Assembly: GCA_020637855.1 (NCBI GenBank)
Contig: JACKJR010000003.1
Location: 248,001 to 312,000 of the forward strand
Reading direction: 5' to 3'
Source: Rhodobiaceae bacterium
GTDB lineage: Bacteria; Pseudomonadota; Alphaproteobacteria; Rhizobiales; Tepidamorphaceae
DNA: 64,000 nucleotides
The notes below the pieces were generated by a model, which saw only the letters and a list, made by a program, of their open reading frames with translations, was not told the origin of the DNA and did no database searches. This document shows, piece after piece, positions 53,924 to 62,622 of the stretch. How positions within the stretch are numbered: the first letter of the stretch is position 1; each line of letters opens with the position of its first letter. Position numbers and translations under genes: made by a program.

Positions 53924-56047
53924 ATGTCTCTCGCTATCTGGGCTATTATCGCCTGCGGCGCGCTGTCGATCGTATACGGCGTGTGGGCGATCAAGTCGGT
54001 GGTTTCGGCGGATGCCGGAACGGACCGCATGCAGGAGATCGCTTCCGCGATCGCCGAAGGTGCGCAGGCTTATCTGCGCCGTCAGTATTCGACCATTGCC
54101 ATTGTCGGCGTGGTGATCTTTGCACTGGTTGCCTGGCTGCTCGGCATTCTCGTTGCCATCGGTTTCGCCATCGGCGCGATCCTGTCGGCTGCTGCCGGCT
54201 TCATCGGCATGAACGTGTCGGTGCGCGCCAATGTACGCACCGCGCAGGCGGCGACCAAGTCGCTCGGCGAAGGTCTCGAGATCGCGTTCAAGTCGGGCGC
54301 CGTCACGGGCCTGTTCGTTGCCGGTCTCGCGCTGCTTGGCGTCACAGTCTATTTCGGCATCCTGACCGGGCCGCTCGGCTATGACGTTACCAGCCGCACG
54401 GTGATCGACGCGCTTGTCGCACTCGGTTTCGGCGCCTCGCTGATCTCGATCTTTGCCCGTCTCGGCGGTGGCATCTTCACCAAGGGTGCGGACGTCGGCG
54501 GCGACATGGTCGGCAAGGTTGAAGCGGGTATCCCGGAAGATGATCCGCGCAACCCGGCCACAATTGCCGACAACGTCGGCGACAATGTTGGCGACTGCGC
54601 CGGCATGGCCGCCGACCTGTTCGAGACCTACGCGGTGACCGCTGTCGCCACCATGGTTCTCGCCGCGATCGCCTTCACCGATCCCGCCATGAAGCTTGCC
54701 GGCATGATCTATCCGCTGGCAATCGGCGGTGCTTGCGTCGTGACCTCGATCATCGGCACGTTCTTCGTCAAGCTCGGGGCCAACAACTCGATCATGGGCG
54801 CGCTCTACAAGGGCTTCATCGCCACGGCGCTCTTGTCGCTGGTTGCGCTGATCCCGGTGACCTACCTCACCTTTGGCGGGTTCGGCGTGAAGATCATGAC
54901 CACTTCGGGTCTGCATTTCGCTCCGCTCAGCCTGTTCCTGTGCGGTATCGTCGGCCTTGTCGTGACCGGGTTGATCATCTGGGTGACGGAATACTACACC
55001 GGCACCGAGTACCGTCCCGTGCGCTCGATCGCGCAGGCTTCGGTGACCGGCCACGGCACCAACGTCATTCAGGGCCTTGCGGTGTCGCTTGAGGCAACCG
55101 CGATCCCCGCGATCATCATCATCGGCGGCATCATTGCAGCTTTCAATCTGGCGGGTCTGTATGGCATCGCGGTTGCGGTTGCCACGATGCTGGCTCTGGC
55201 TGGCATGGTTGTCGCGCTCGACGCCTTCGGCCCTGTCACGGACAATGCCGGCGGCATCGCCGAAATGGCCGGCTTGCCGGACGAGGTGCGCAACACCACT
55301 GACGCGCTCGACGCGGTCGGCAACACCACGAAGGCCGTGACCAAGGGCTATGCCATCGGCTCTGCCGGCATGGGCGCGCTGGTGCTGTTTGCCGCCTATA
55401 CGCAGGATCTGAAGTTCTTCTCGGAGAACGCAACGCCTGGCAGTTACTTCGAGGGCGTCGACGTATCCTTCTCGCTCAGCGACCCCTATGTCGTTGTCGG
55501 CCTGCTGTTCGGCGGCCTGCTGCCGTATCTGTTCGGTGGCATGTCGATGACTGCGGTCGGCCGTGCCGCGCAGGCGGTGGTTGAGGAAGTGCGTCAGCAG
55601 TTCAAGGAAAAGCCGGGCATCATGGAAGGCAAGGAACGGCCTGACTATGGCCGCGCCGTGGACATGCTGACCCGTGCCGCGATCAAGGAGATGATCGTGC
55701 CATCGATGCTGCCGGTGTTCTCTCCGATCGTCCTGTATTTCGTGATCCTGGCGATCGCTGGCAAATCGGCTGCGTTCTCGGCTGTCGGTGCGATGCTGCT
55801 CGGCGTGATCGTCACGGGCCTGTTCGTCGCCATCTCTATGACGGCGGGCGGCGGTGCCTGGGACAACGCCAAGAAGTTCATCGAGGACGGCAATCACGGC
55901 GGCAAGGGTTCCGAAGCCCATAAGGCCGCTGTGACCGGCGACACGGTGGGTGATCCTTACAAGGATACCGCTGGTCCGGCCGTCAACCCGATGATCAAGA
56001 TCACGAACATCGTGGCTCTTCTGCTGCTGGCGATCCTGGCCCACTAA
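53924..56047 (+). CDS. hppA: K+-independent H+-translocating pyrophosphatase
   Basis: A 707-residue membrane pump using pyrophosphate to move protons. The pyrophosphate site is GGGIFTKGADVGGDMVGKVE with DNVGDNVGDCAGMAADLFE. The sequence GNTTKAVTKGYAIGSAG has lysine (Lys470) where K+-dependent enzymes have alanine, marking the K+-independent type. Multiple membrane helices span the protein. A good terminator follows. Confidence 0.95.
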   Translation: MSLAIWAIIACGALSIVYGVWAIKSVVSADAGTDRMQEIASAIAEGAQAYLRRQYSTIAIVGVVIFALVAWLLGILVAIGFAIGAILSAAAGFIGMNVSVRANVRTAQAATKSLGEGLEIAFKSGAVTGLFVAGLALLGVTVYFGILTGPLGYDVTSRTVIDALVALGFGASLISIFARLGGGIFTKGADVGGDMVGKVEAGIPEDDPRNPATIADNVGDNVGDCAGMAADLFETYAVTAVATMVLAAIAFTDPAMKLAGMIYPLAIGGACVVTSIIGTFFVKLGANNSIMGALYKGFIATALLSLVALIPVTYLTFGGFGVKIMTTSGLHFAPLSLFLCGIVGLVVTGLIIWVTEYYTGTEYRPVRSIAQASVTGHGTNVIQGLAVSLEATAIPAIIIIGGIIAAFNLAGLYGIAVAVATMLALAGMVVALDAFGPVTDNAGGIAEMAGLPDEVRNTTDALDAVGNTTKAVTKGYAIGSAGMGALVLFAAYTQDLKFFSENATPGSYFEGVDVSFSLSDPYVVVGLLFGGLLPYLFGGMSMTAVGRAAQAVVEEVRQQFKEKPGIMEGKERPDYGRAVDMLTRAAIKEMIVPSMLPVFSPIVLYFVILAIAGKSAAFSAVGAMLLGVIVTGLFVAISMTAGGGAWDNAKKFIEDGNHGGKGSEAHKAAVTGDTVGDPYKDTAGPAVNPMIKITNIVALLLLAILAH

Positions 56048-56076
56048 GCAGGCTCACCACGGCCACTGAAACGACA

Positions 56077-56118
56077 AACCCCGCGAGGCCTGAGGCTTCG
56101 CGGGGTTTTTATTTTTTT
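56077..56118 (+). terminator. intrinsic terminator after hppA
   Basis: AACCCCGCGAGGCC (56077-56090), loop TGA, GGCTTCGCGGGGTT (56094-56107), then TTTATTTTTTT. The stem is 14 bp with one G-T pair. It lies between convergent hppA and bamE and could partly serve both. Confidence 0.93.
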
Positions 56119-56147
56119 GCTGTTTCAGCGTTGGCAAGAAGGCAGGG

Positions 56148-56690
56148 CTAGCTGCCAAACGGATTGGACATGCGGCTTGCGCGCAGGAGTTGCTCGAGGA
56201 AGGTCAGTTCACTGCCCGTCGTCGGTGTCTTGCGGCTGATGAAGTCGAAGACGCGGCCATCCTGAAGGCCGTAATTTGCGATGCGCGTGACACGTTCGTC
56301 TTTGTCGAAATAAACCGCCAGAACCTGCTGATCCGTCACGCGCGGGCGGAGGAAGGCCGTCTGCTTCACCTGCTGCGAGATGTAGTAATAGACCTCGCCG
56401 TCAAAGGTGCCGGTTGTGGATGGTGTGCCCAGAACGAAATCGACCTGGTCCTTGCTGGCGCCGATCGGCACCTGTTCAAGCTGTTGCTGCGAGAACTGAT
56501 AACCGTGCTGGCGGGTTTCCGTCACCGACAAATTCGGCGCCTGAATTCTTGGTGCCCGCATGTCAGACAGGTTCAACTGTCCCGGCCGCGGAAATGATGG
56601 TCCATCCGAGCACGCGGCAAGCATCAAGGTTGCTGTGCCTGCGAGCAGGCTGAGCCCGATCCGGCGGCTGGCTGATGATCCTGTACTCAC
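56148..56690 (-). CDS. bamE: outer-membrane assembly lipoprotein BamE
   Basis: A lipoprotein of the BAM complex that inserts outer-membrane barrels such as the porin at 9848. The signal ends in LMLAAC, the lipobox, and the SmpA/OmlA fold follows (QLEQVPIGASKDQVDFVLGT and DGEVYYYISQQ). GTG 56690 was chosen over TTG 56705 because it gives a compact signal peptide; neither has a strong ribosome site. Confidence 0.9.
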   Translation of the reverse strand: MSTGSSASRRIGLSLLAGTATLMLAACSDGPSFPRPGQLNLSDMRAPRIQAPNLSVTETRQHGYQFSQQQLEQVPIGASKDQVDFVLGTPSTTGTFDGEVYYYISQQVKQTAFLRPRVTDQQVLAVYFDKDERVTRIANYGLQDGRVFDFISRKTPTTGSELTFLEQLLRASRMSNPFGS

Positions 56691-56843
56691 TGAATATCCG
56701 TCCAAATTCTGACTGACGGTGCAATCGCGGCTGGCGACATGAGGCGTTCCGTCGCTATATGTGCACCGGCCCCGTGTTTGCCGTATCGCGGTGTCGCGAT
56801 ATTTGCAACATGCCCGATCCCATCAACCGTACCGGCTGAGTTC

Positions 56844-57425
56844 ATGCTTAACGCCATTTTCCGCTGCCTCTTCAATCGCTCTTCCGGCGAATCCCCTTAC
56901 GGAGACGACAGAAAAACAGCGTCTGCCGTCTACGCATCAATCGTGGCGCAAGCACGGCAGCCAGTATTTTACACAAGCCTTGGTGTGCCGGACACACCTA
57001 CCGGGCGTTTCGAGATGATTGTTGCTCATGCAACGCTTGTGTTCCGGCACCTGAAAGGTTCTGAAGAACTGGATGAAGCGGGGCAGGCCGTTTTCGATCT
57101 CTTCTTCGCCGATATGGACAGGTCGCTGCGTGAACTGGGGGTAGGCGATCTTTCCGTGCCCAAACAGATCAAGCGCATGGGGCAGGCGTTCTACGGCCAT
57201 GCCGCGGTTTATGCCAAGGCGCTTGATGCCGGTGACGAGGACGCGCTTTGCGAGGCCGTGAAAGGCAATCTTCTTGCAACGGCGGATCAAACGCCGCATT
57301 TGCAGAACCATGCGCGCCGTATTGCCGGATACATGATGGCCTGCGATGCCTTTTTGCGTGATGAGGATGCCGGCATGATCATGAAAGGCGAAATCGCATG
57401 GCCGGATGTTCCGGCGGAAACGTGA
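56844..57425 (+). CDS. ubiquinol-cytochrome c chaperone (CBP3-like)
   Basis: A 193-residue protein of the ubiquinol-cytochrome c chaperone family, which assists assembly of the cytochrome bc1 complex. YASIVAQARQPVFYTSLGVP and FDLFFADMDRSLRELGVGDL are diagnostic. ATG 56844 was chosen as it opens the conserved domain. Its stop overlaps the DUF177 gene by one base. Confidence 0.88.
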   Translation: MLNAIFRCLFNRSSGESPYGDDRKTASAVYASIVAQARQPVFYTSLGVPDTPTGRFEMIVAHATLVFRHLKGSEELDEAGQAVFDLFFADMDRSLRELGVGDLSVPKQIKRMGQAFYGHAAVYAKALDAGDEDALCEAVKGNLLATADQTPHLQNHARRIAGYMMACDAFLRDEDAGMIMKGEIAWPDVPAET

Positions 57426-57970
57426 TGGAATTTGCCATGAGTAAAGGCGGCTCTCTTTCATTTTCGGATTTTAACCTGCGCATCGATGCCCAGTCCGTGC
57501 CGCGTACGGGGCAGCACGTCAAATTCACCGCAAACGCAGAAGCACTTGAAGATATCGCCAAGACGCTCGGTATCGCTGCAGCACATGCGGTTACGGGCGA
57601 TCTGGACATTCGCCCCTGGGGGCGTGGCGGCTACCGCGTCGAGGGCGAAGTCGTGGCCGATGTGGCGCAGCTTTGCGTCGTTACGCTCGAACCGGTCGAT
57701 GAGCATATACACGAAGCCGTTTCGCTGACATTCATGCCGGCGAAAGCCGATGAAGCACACGAAGCGCAAGCGGACGAGCATGAAATCGACGATTTCGAGC
57801 CATTGGAAGATGGCTTTATTCCCCTTGGCGCAGCCATTCGCGACACCGTATCGCTCGCGCTGAATCCGTATCCGCGCGCTGAAGGCGTGGAACTGCCTGA
57901 GCAGCAGGAAGAGCGCGACGGGAGCGATTCACCATTTGCTGCGTTGCGAAAACTAAAACAGGATAATTGA
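57425..57970 (+). CDS. DUF177 (YceD) family protein
   Basis: A 181-residue protein of the YceD family, linked in other bacteria to 23S rRNA/50S maturation. The cysteine in VAQLCVVTLEPVDEHI is part of a conserved CxVTLEP motif, and the acidic stretch DEHEIDDFEPLEDGFIPLG follows. ATG 57425 shares one base with the previous stop. In many bacteria rpmF follows, but no L32 gene is seen here. Confidence 0.9.
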   Translation: MEFAMSKGGSLSFSDFNLRIDAQSVPRTGQHVKFTANAEALEDIAKTLGIAAAHAVTGDLDIRPWGRGGYRVEGEVVADVAQLCVVTLEPVDEHIHEAVSLTFMPAKADEAHEAQADEHEIDDFEPLEDGFIPLGAAIRDTVSLALNPYPRAEGVELPEQQEERDGSDSPFAALRKLKQDN

Positions 57971-58160
57971 CCGGTTTTGGTGCGTGAGAAAAATGCTGCT
58001 TGTGTCAGTATCGTGACTTGTTATTGTCCGTCCGCCTTCGGCTGGGGGCAGTTGACCGTTAAGGGCAAGCTGGGGCATTGCTGGCAGCATGGAGCGGTGT
58101 CGACATGGTGCCTGCAACTGCGACCGCTCTGCACGGCCCCGCGCCAAGCGCGGTAACGGA

Positions 58161-58192
58161 TAAACAACAAGACAAATAAACAACAAGACAAA
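58161..58192. repeat. 16-bp tandem duplication upstream of plsX
   Basis: TAAACAACAAGACAAA occurs twice in direct contact (58161-58176 and 58177-58192), 24 bases before plsX. It is A-rich and likely unstructured. No other copies were noticed. Confidence 0.85.
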
Positions 58193-58215
58193 CGGCAGAG
58201 CCTCGCGAAGCAAAC

Positions 58216-59277
58216 ATGTCCGGTTTTCCGACGATAGCCATTGATGCGATGGGCGGCGACTTCGGTCCCGAAACCATTGTTGCCGGCTGTGCTGTTGCGC
58301 GCGAGCGCAGGCCCGACACGCGATTTCTGCTTTTCGGTGACGAGGCGCTGGTCAAACCGGAGCTCGACAAGCATCCCAAGCTTGCGGCCGTCACGGAGCT
58401 TGAACATACCGATGTGGCAATCCGCATGGATGACAAGCCGAGCCAGGCGCTGCGCAAGGGGCGCTGGCGCTCGAGCATGTGGCTGGCGCTGGATGCGGTG
58501 CGTTCGGGGAATGCCGCTCTTGCGGTTTCAGCCGGCAATACCGGCGCTCTGATGGCGATGTCGAAGTTCTGCTTGCGCACGCTGTCAGGGGTCGAACGGC
58601 CGGCAATTGCCGCGATCTGGCCAACCCTCAGGGGCGAAAGCATCGTTCTCGATGTTGGTGCAACGATTGGTTCGGATGCAAACCAACTCGTCGATTTCGC
58701 GGTGATGGGCGAGGCAATGGCGCGCTCTGTTTTCGGCATCGACCGGCCGACCGTCGGTTTGCTCAATATCGGCGTGGAAGAGGTCAAGGGCCTTGAGATG
58801 ATCAAGGACGCGGGGCGCATTCTGCGCAACTCCGATCTTCCCATGCATTACGCGGGGTTTGTCGAAGGCGACGATATTGGCAAGGGCACAGTCGATGTCG
58901 TGGTCACGGAAGGATTTACGGGCAACATCGCTTTGAAGACGGCAGAAGGCACCGCCAAGCAGATGGCTGAATATCTGCGATCGGCAATGGGCCGCAGCCT
59001 GATGTCGCGCATAGGTTACATTTTTGCCAAGTCCGCGTTCGATACGCTGCGGGCGAAGATGGACCCGCGCAAGGTCAATGGCGGTGTTTTTCTCGGCCTC
59101 AACGGCATTGTGATCAAAAGCCATGGCGGCGCCGATGCGGAAGGCTTCGCCAGCGCGGTCACGCTGGGCCGGGACATTGCCGAGAACGACCTTCTGCAAA
59201 AGATTACCGATGATCTGGAGCAATATCGCCGGGATCAAAATCTGAATATGAAGATTGCTGGAGATATGGCTTCGTGA
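58216..59277 (+). CDS. plsX: phosphate acyltransferase PlsX
   Basis: Makes acyl-phosphate from acyl-ACP for phospholipid synthesis. The 353-residue protein has IAIDAMGGDFGPETIVAGC, VSAGNTGALMAMSKF and VVTEGFTGNIALKTAEGTA. It overlaps fabH by four bases. The leader contains the 16-bp tandem repeat. Confidence 0.96.
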   Translation: MSGFPTIAIDAMGGDFGPETIVAGCAVARERRPDTRFLLFGDEALVKPELDKHPKLAAVTELEHTDVAIRMDDKPSQALRKGRWRSSMWLALDAVRSGNAALAVSAGNTGALMAMSKFCLRTLSGVERPAIAAIWPTLRGESIVLDVGATIGSDANQLVDFAVMGEAMARSVFGIDRPTVGLLNIGVEEVKGLEMIKDAGRILRNSDLPMHYAGFVEGDDIGKGTVDVVVTEGFTGNIALKTAEGTAKQMAEYLRSAMGRSLMSRIGYIFAKSAFDTLRAKMDPRKVNGGVFLGLNGIVIKSHGGADAEGFASAVTLGRDIAENDLLQKITDDLEQYRRDQNLNMKIAGDMAS

Positions 59278-60248
59278 GTTCTGTTCGTTCAGTTGTGCGT
59301 GGCACGGGTTCATATCTGCCGGCACGTGTCCTTACCAATGCGGCCATGGAGAGCATGGTTGCAACGAGTGATGCATGGATCCGTCAGCGTACGGGTATTG
59401 GTGCGCGGCATATCGCTGCCGAAGGTGAATACACGTCCGACCTGGCGACGGCAGCGGCCAAGGCTGCCCTCGAAAGCGCAGGGATCGATGCATCCGAGAT
59501 CGATCTGATCGTGCTCGCGACAGCAACGCCGGACCTGACGTTTCCGGCGACCGCCGTAACCGTTCAGGAGAGGCTGGGCATCGAGCAGGGCTTTGCGTTC
59601 GATTTGCAGGCGGTGTGTTCCGGTTTCGTCTATGCGCTGACCAATGCCGATGCCTTGCTGAAAGCCGGGCAGGCCAAGAAAGCGCTGGTGATCGGCGCCG
59701 AGACGTTTTCACGTATCCTGGACTGGAGTGACCGCACGACCTGTGTGCTGTTCGGCGATGGCGCCGGTGCGGTCGTTCTGGAAGCTGTCGAGGAAAGCGA
59801 AGCGGGCGGGCGTGGCCTGCTGTCGTGCGATTTGCGGGCCGATGGCAGGTTCCGCGACAAGCTCTATGTCGATGGCGGGCCCTCAACGACGCAGACGGCA
59901 GGCCATCTGCGGATGGAAGGCCGCGAGGTCTTCAAGCAGGCCGTTGGCCTCGTCCATGGAGTCGTGGAACGGACACTGCAAAAGGCCGGTGTCACGGCCG
60001 ACGATCTTGACTGGTTCGTGCCCCATCAGGCCAACCGGCGCATCATCGATGCGACCGCCAGGAAATTCGACTGGCCGGAAGAAAAGATTGTCGTGACGGT
60101 TGAGGGGCACGGAAATACGTCTGCTGCGTCGATACCTCTGGCGTTGGATGTTGCCGTGCGCGATGGGCGTATCAAGCAGGGGGACCTGGTGCTCGTGGAA
60201 GCGCTTGGCGGCGGGTTTACCTGGGGTGCGGCACTGGTGCGCTGGTAG
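59274..60248 (+). CDS. fabH: beta-ketoacyl-ACP synthase III
   Basis: Starts fatty-acid chains by condensing acetyl-CoA with malonyl-ACP. The catalytic triad is visible: Cys in DLQAVCSGFVYAL, His in WFVPHQANRRI and Asn in GHGNTSAASIPLAL. The 324-residue length is normal. GTG start overlaps plsX. Confidence 0.97.
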   Translation: MSSVRSVVRGTGSYLPARVLTNAAMESMVATSDAWIRQRTGIGARHIAAEGEYTSDLATAAAKAALESAGIDASEIDLIVLATATPDLTFPATAVTVQERLGIEQGFAFDLQAVCSGFVYALTNADALLKAGQAKKALVIGAETFSRILDWSDRTTCVLFGDGAGAVVLEAVEESEAGGRGLLSCDLRADGRFRDKLYVDGGPSTTQTAGHLRMEGREVFKQAVGLVHGVVERTLQKAGVTADDLDWFVPHQANRRIIDATARKFDWPEEKIVVTVEGHGNTSAASIPLALDVAVRDGRIKQGDLVLVEALGGGFTWGAALVRW

Positions 60249-60429
60249 CACGCTATCGGGCGGCAAGTGATTCCGGAATATGCGTCTGAAACATTCGGAA
60301 CCTGGAATTTCAAACGAAAATTACTGCCAAATTCAGATTAAATTTTAGGCGCTAACCGGGCTGAAGTGCGTACAGGACACAGTGCGTATCAAAACTGCGT
60401 TTTTCATCCGCTGAAGCACGTATGATGCG

Positions 60430-60458
60430 TTGACCATCGTTCCCGGCCTTCTTACGAT
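60430..60458 (+). promoter_or_regulatory. predicted promoter for ihfA-MerR
   Basis: TTGACC (60430-60435), a 17-base spacer, TACGAT (60453-60458). Ideal spacing; transcription would start about 70 bases before ihfA. It lies in the 286-base gap after fabH, which also has an AT-rich stretch near 60310-60350. Confidence 0.6.
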
Positions 60459-60534
60459 GCGCGCGCAATCGGGGCTGAACTGGCTGTGCGTCAAATTGGC
60501 ATGCACAATCAATGATGTGGCGGAGGCTGTTGCA

Positions 60535-60846
60535 ATGCCGGGGCGCACAATCACCCGCGCTGACCTGTGTGAGGCTGTTTACCGGAAAGTAGGCCTGTCA
60601 CGCGCGGAATCAGCCGAGTTGGTCGAAATGTTGATCGATGAGATCATTGAAACCCTTGAACGCGGAGAGAATGTGAAGCTCTCCGGTTTCGGGTCATTCA
60701 TGCTGCGCGACAAGGGGCAGCGTATAGGGCGCAATCCGAAAACGGGTGTTGAAGTGCCGATCGCGCCACGGCGTGTCATGGTATTCAAGCCCAGTCCGGT
60801 GATGAAGGCACGCATGAACGGTGCCGATGATGCCGGTGAAGAATAG
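60535..60846 (+). CDS. ihfA: integration host factor subunit alpha
   Basis: DNA-bending protein that pairs with IhfB. The 103-residue protein has ITRADLCEAVYRKVGLSRAE, GENVKLSGFGSFMLRDKGQR and GRNPKTGVEVPIAPRRVMVFK. ATG 60535 follows GGAGG; a longer frame would overlap the promoter. The MerR gene and tRNA-Pro follow, the usual order. Confidence 0.96.
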   Translation: MPGRTITRADLCEAVYRKVGLSRAESAELVEMLIDEIIETLERGENVKLSGFGSFMLRDKGQRIGRNPKTGVEVPIAPRRVMVFKPSPVMKARMNGADDAGEE

Positions 60847-60877
60847 ATCTTGATCGAACCGGGGGTGTAGGTCGCAG

Positions 60878-61696
60878 ATGATGGCCGACAAAGGTCCCGA
60901 CGCATTCAGGACGATCAGCGAGGTTGCCGACGACCTCGATGTTCCGCAGCACGTTCTCCGCTTCTGGGAAACGCGGTTTTCCCAGATCAAGCCGATGAAA
61001 CGCGGCGGTGGGCGCAGGTATTACCGGCCTGATGATGTCGATCTCCTGCGCGGTATTCGCAAGCTTCTTTATGGGGATGGTTACACGATCAAGGGCGTCC
61101 AGCGGATCTTGAAGGATCGCGGTATTCGCCATGTCATATCCGTTGGAGCAGGGCAGGCTGTACAAGTCGAAGAAGCAGAACCTGCTTCGTCTGCAACCAC
61201 GGATGTCCCAAGGCCACCAGCTCGCCCGGTTGCTGCTCCAGAGGCGCCGCCGCTCGTTTCTTCACCTCCGGTCGTTTCTTCACCTCCGGTAGTTGCGGAG
61301 GAAGAAAAAACGGTATCCATGGATGCGGAACCGGAACAGCCATCCCCCGCGCCTTTGGCGCAGGCAAGTCCGGCGCCTTCTCCCGCGCCTCAACCTGCAA
61401 AAGAGCCCGTCAGCGCGCCTGGCAGTGATGCGCCTCCAATTCCGCGACTCGATTCACTGCGCATATTCGCTCACGACCGTGTTGCAACGCCTGCGCAACC
61501 TGTATCCGCACCCAAGGCTGTCCCGGCCGAGCTGCATGAGGCGCGAGAACCCGTTGCGCAGCCGGCTCCCGTGGCTGTTCCTGCAGTTGGGCAGGTCGGG
61601 CAGGCCCTGACCGCGGAAGATATCCGTAGACTGCAGGCGGCGTTGTTCGAGTTGGGAGAATGCAGGCAACTGCTGACGGAAGCCCTGAAGCGTTAG
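60878..61696 (+). CDS. MerR-family regulator with long Pro/Ala-rich linker
   Basis: A 272-residue protein with an N-terminal MerR helix-turn-helix (TISEVADDLDVPQHVLRFWE, then FSQIKPMKRGGGRRYYRPDD). About 110-240 is a Pro/Ala/Val-rich linker with an internal SSPPV repeat, and a helical C-terminus (EDIRRLQAALFELGECRQLL) follows. Members of this type sit after ihfA in Rhizobiales. Effector and targets are unknown. Confidence 0.88.
   Translation: MMADKGPDAFRTISEVADDLDVPQHVLRFWETRFSQIKPMKRGGGRRYYRPDDVDLLRGIRKLLYGDGYTIKGVQRILKDRGIRHVISVGAGQAVQVEEAEPASSATTDVPRPPARPVAAPEAPPLVSSPPVVSSPPVVAEEEKTVSMDAEPEQPSPAPLAQASPAPSPAPQPAKEPVSAPGSDAPPIPRLDSLRIFAHDRVATPAQPVSAPKAVPAELHEAREPVAQPAPVAVPAVGQVGQALTAEDIRRLQAALFELGECRQLLTEALKR
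61254..61289 (+). repeat. 18-bp tandem duplication inside MerR gene
   Basis: TCGTTTCTTCACCTCCGG occurs twice in direct contact (61254-61271 and 61272-61289), encoding a repeated SSPPV segment in the linker. In frame, so it does not disrupt the gene. Confidence 0.85.
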
Positions 61697-61737
61697 GCTC
61701 CGGTTTCCGGTCTAAGCACAAACAATGCCTGATGCTC

Positions 61738-61766
61738 TTGCGTTGAACAGGACGAGCAGGTAATCC
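61738..61766 (+). promoter_or_regulatory. candidate promoter for tRNA-Pro
   Basis: TTGCGT (61738-61743), a 17-base spacer, TAATCC (61761-61766), ending ten bases before the tRNA. The spacing and position fit a tRNA promoter. Confidence 0.4.
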
Positions 61767-61776
61767 CTCCATCGCT

Positions 61777-61854
61777 CGGAGCGTGGCGCAGCCCGGTTAG
61801 CGCACCAGTCTGGGGGACTGGGGGTCGCAGGTTCGAATCCTGCCGCTCCGACCA
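61777..61854 (+). tRNA. tRNA-Pro(GGG)
   Basis: A full cloverleaf can be drawn by hand. The acceptor stem is CGGAGCG/CGCTCCG, the D-stem GCGC/GCGC, the anticodon stem CCAGT/ACTGG with loop CTGGGGG (anticodon GGG at 61812-61814), and the T-arm GCAGG-TTCGAAT-CCTGC. ACCA is encoded at the 3' end. It reads CCC and CCU codons. Confidence 0.97.
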
Positions 61855-61886
61855 TTTCCATCACATGGCTTTTCAAGGTTCAGCTG

Positions 61887-62357
61887 TCAAAGTTCCCTGA
61901 CGGCTGCGAGAACCTGCTCGGCATGGCCTGCGACTTTCACTTTCCGCCAAAGCTTGCGGACCACGCCATCCTTGTCGATCAGGAAGGTGGAGCGCTCGAC
62001 ACCCATATATTTGCGCCCGTACATGCTCTTTTCGATCCACACGCCATAGGATTCGACCATCTGCCTGGATTCGTCCGATCCAAGCGCGATCCCCAACCCA
62101 TGTTTCTTGTGGAACTTTGCATGCTTTTCGATGCTGTCGGGTGAAACGCCGAGAATTTTTGCACCTGCGTTGGTGAATTCGCCTAGAAGGCCGGTGAAAT
62201 CCAGGGCTTCCCTGGTGCAGCCGCTCGTATCGTCCTTCGGGTAGAAGTAAAGAACGAGCGGAGAGCCGCGATACCCGGACAAGGTGGCTAGCGTTCCGTC
62301 ATTGGTCGGGACCGTAAAATCGGGAGCCCTGCTGCCTTCGTTTACGGTTATTGCCAT
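61887..62357 (-). CDS. bcp: thioredoxin-dependent thiol peroxidase (BCP), single-cysteine form
   Basis: A 156-residue peroxiredoxin of the BCP/PrxQ family. YFYPKDDTSGCTREALDF holds the only cysteine (Cys47); the second cysteine of the usual CTxxxC pair is leucine. So it should act as a one-Cys enzyme needing an external thiol. GGAAGG precedes the ATG. Confidence 0.93.
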   Translation of the reverse strand: MAITVNEGSRAPDFTVPTNDGTLATLSGYRGSPLVLYFYPKDDTSGCTREALDFTGLLGEFTNAGAKILGVSPDSIEKHAKFHKKHGLGIALGSDESRQMVESYGVWIEKSMYGRKYMGVERSTFLIDKDGVVRKLWRKVKVAGHAEQVLAAVREL

Positions 62358-62622
62358 GATCTGCCTTCCTTTCGTCGGGTTTTAGGGGTCAAGGTTTCAT
62401 TTGAAGTTATGCGAAACGCCGCTAGGGCGGGCTGCATGAACTGGCCGGGCTTGTGAAGGCGTGGCGTGCTGTCCGGAGGGCTTTGGACAGTCCGCGATTC
62501 ACCTTATGAACGCAAATATTCGAACCGATGGAAATCGGGAATCGGAGCCTTCACGGCTATCGGCTAAAATGCGAATTTACATGCCGTAAGGCACTGGAAT
62601 CCGTTCGGGAGCAGAAACCGGA
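62358..62622. other. 265-bp gap between bcp and DUF3971-type gene
   Basis: Divergent promoters for bcp and the right-hand gene must lie here; none was clearly recognised. A short open frame from 62528 has no family resemblance and overlaps the start of the larger gene, so it was not called. Confidence 0.4.

Noticed and set aside
53906..56044. 712-residue open frame on the minus strand
   Set aside because: It is fully antisense to hppA and its His/Arg/Asp-rich composition is what the complement of a GC-biased coding frame gives. No family pattern.
58161..58192. possible CRISPR-like repeat
   Set aside because: Two adjacent 16-mers without spacers and no cas genes; a simple tandem duplication.
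57971..58215. expected rpmF (L32) gene between DUF177 and plsX
   Set aside because: No frame with the L32 zinc-binding or basic pattern is present; in this order rpmF is often elsewhere.
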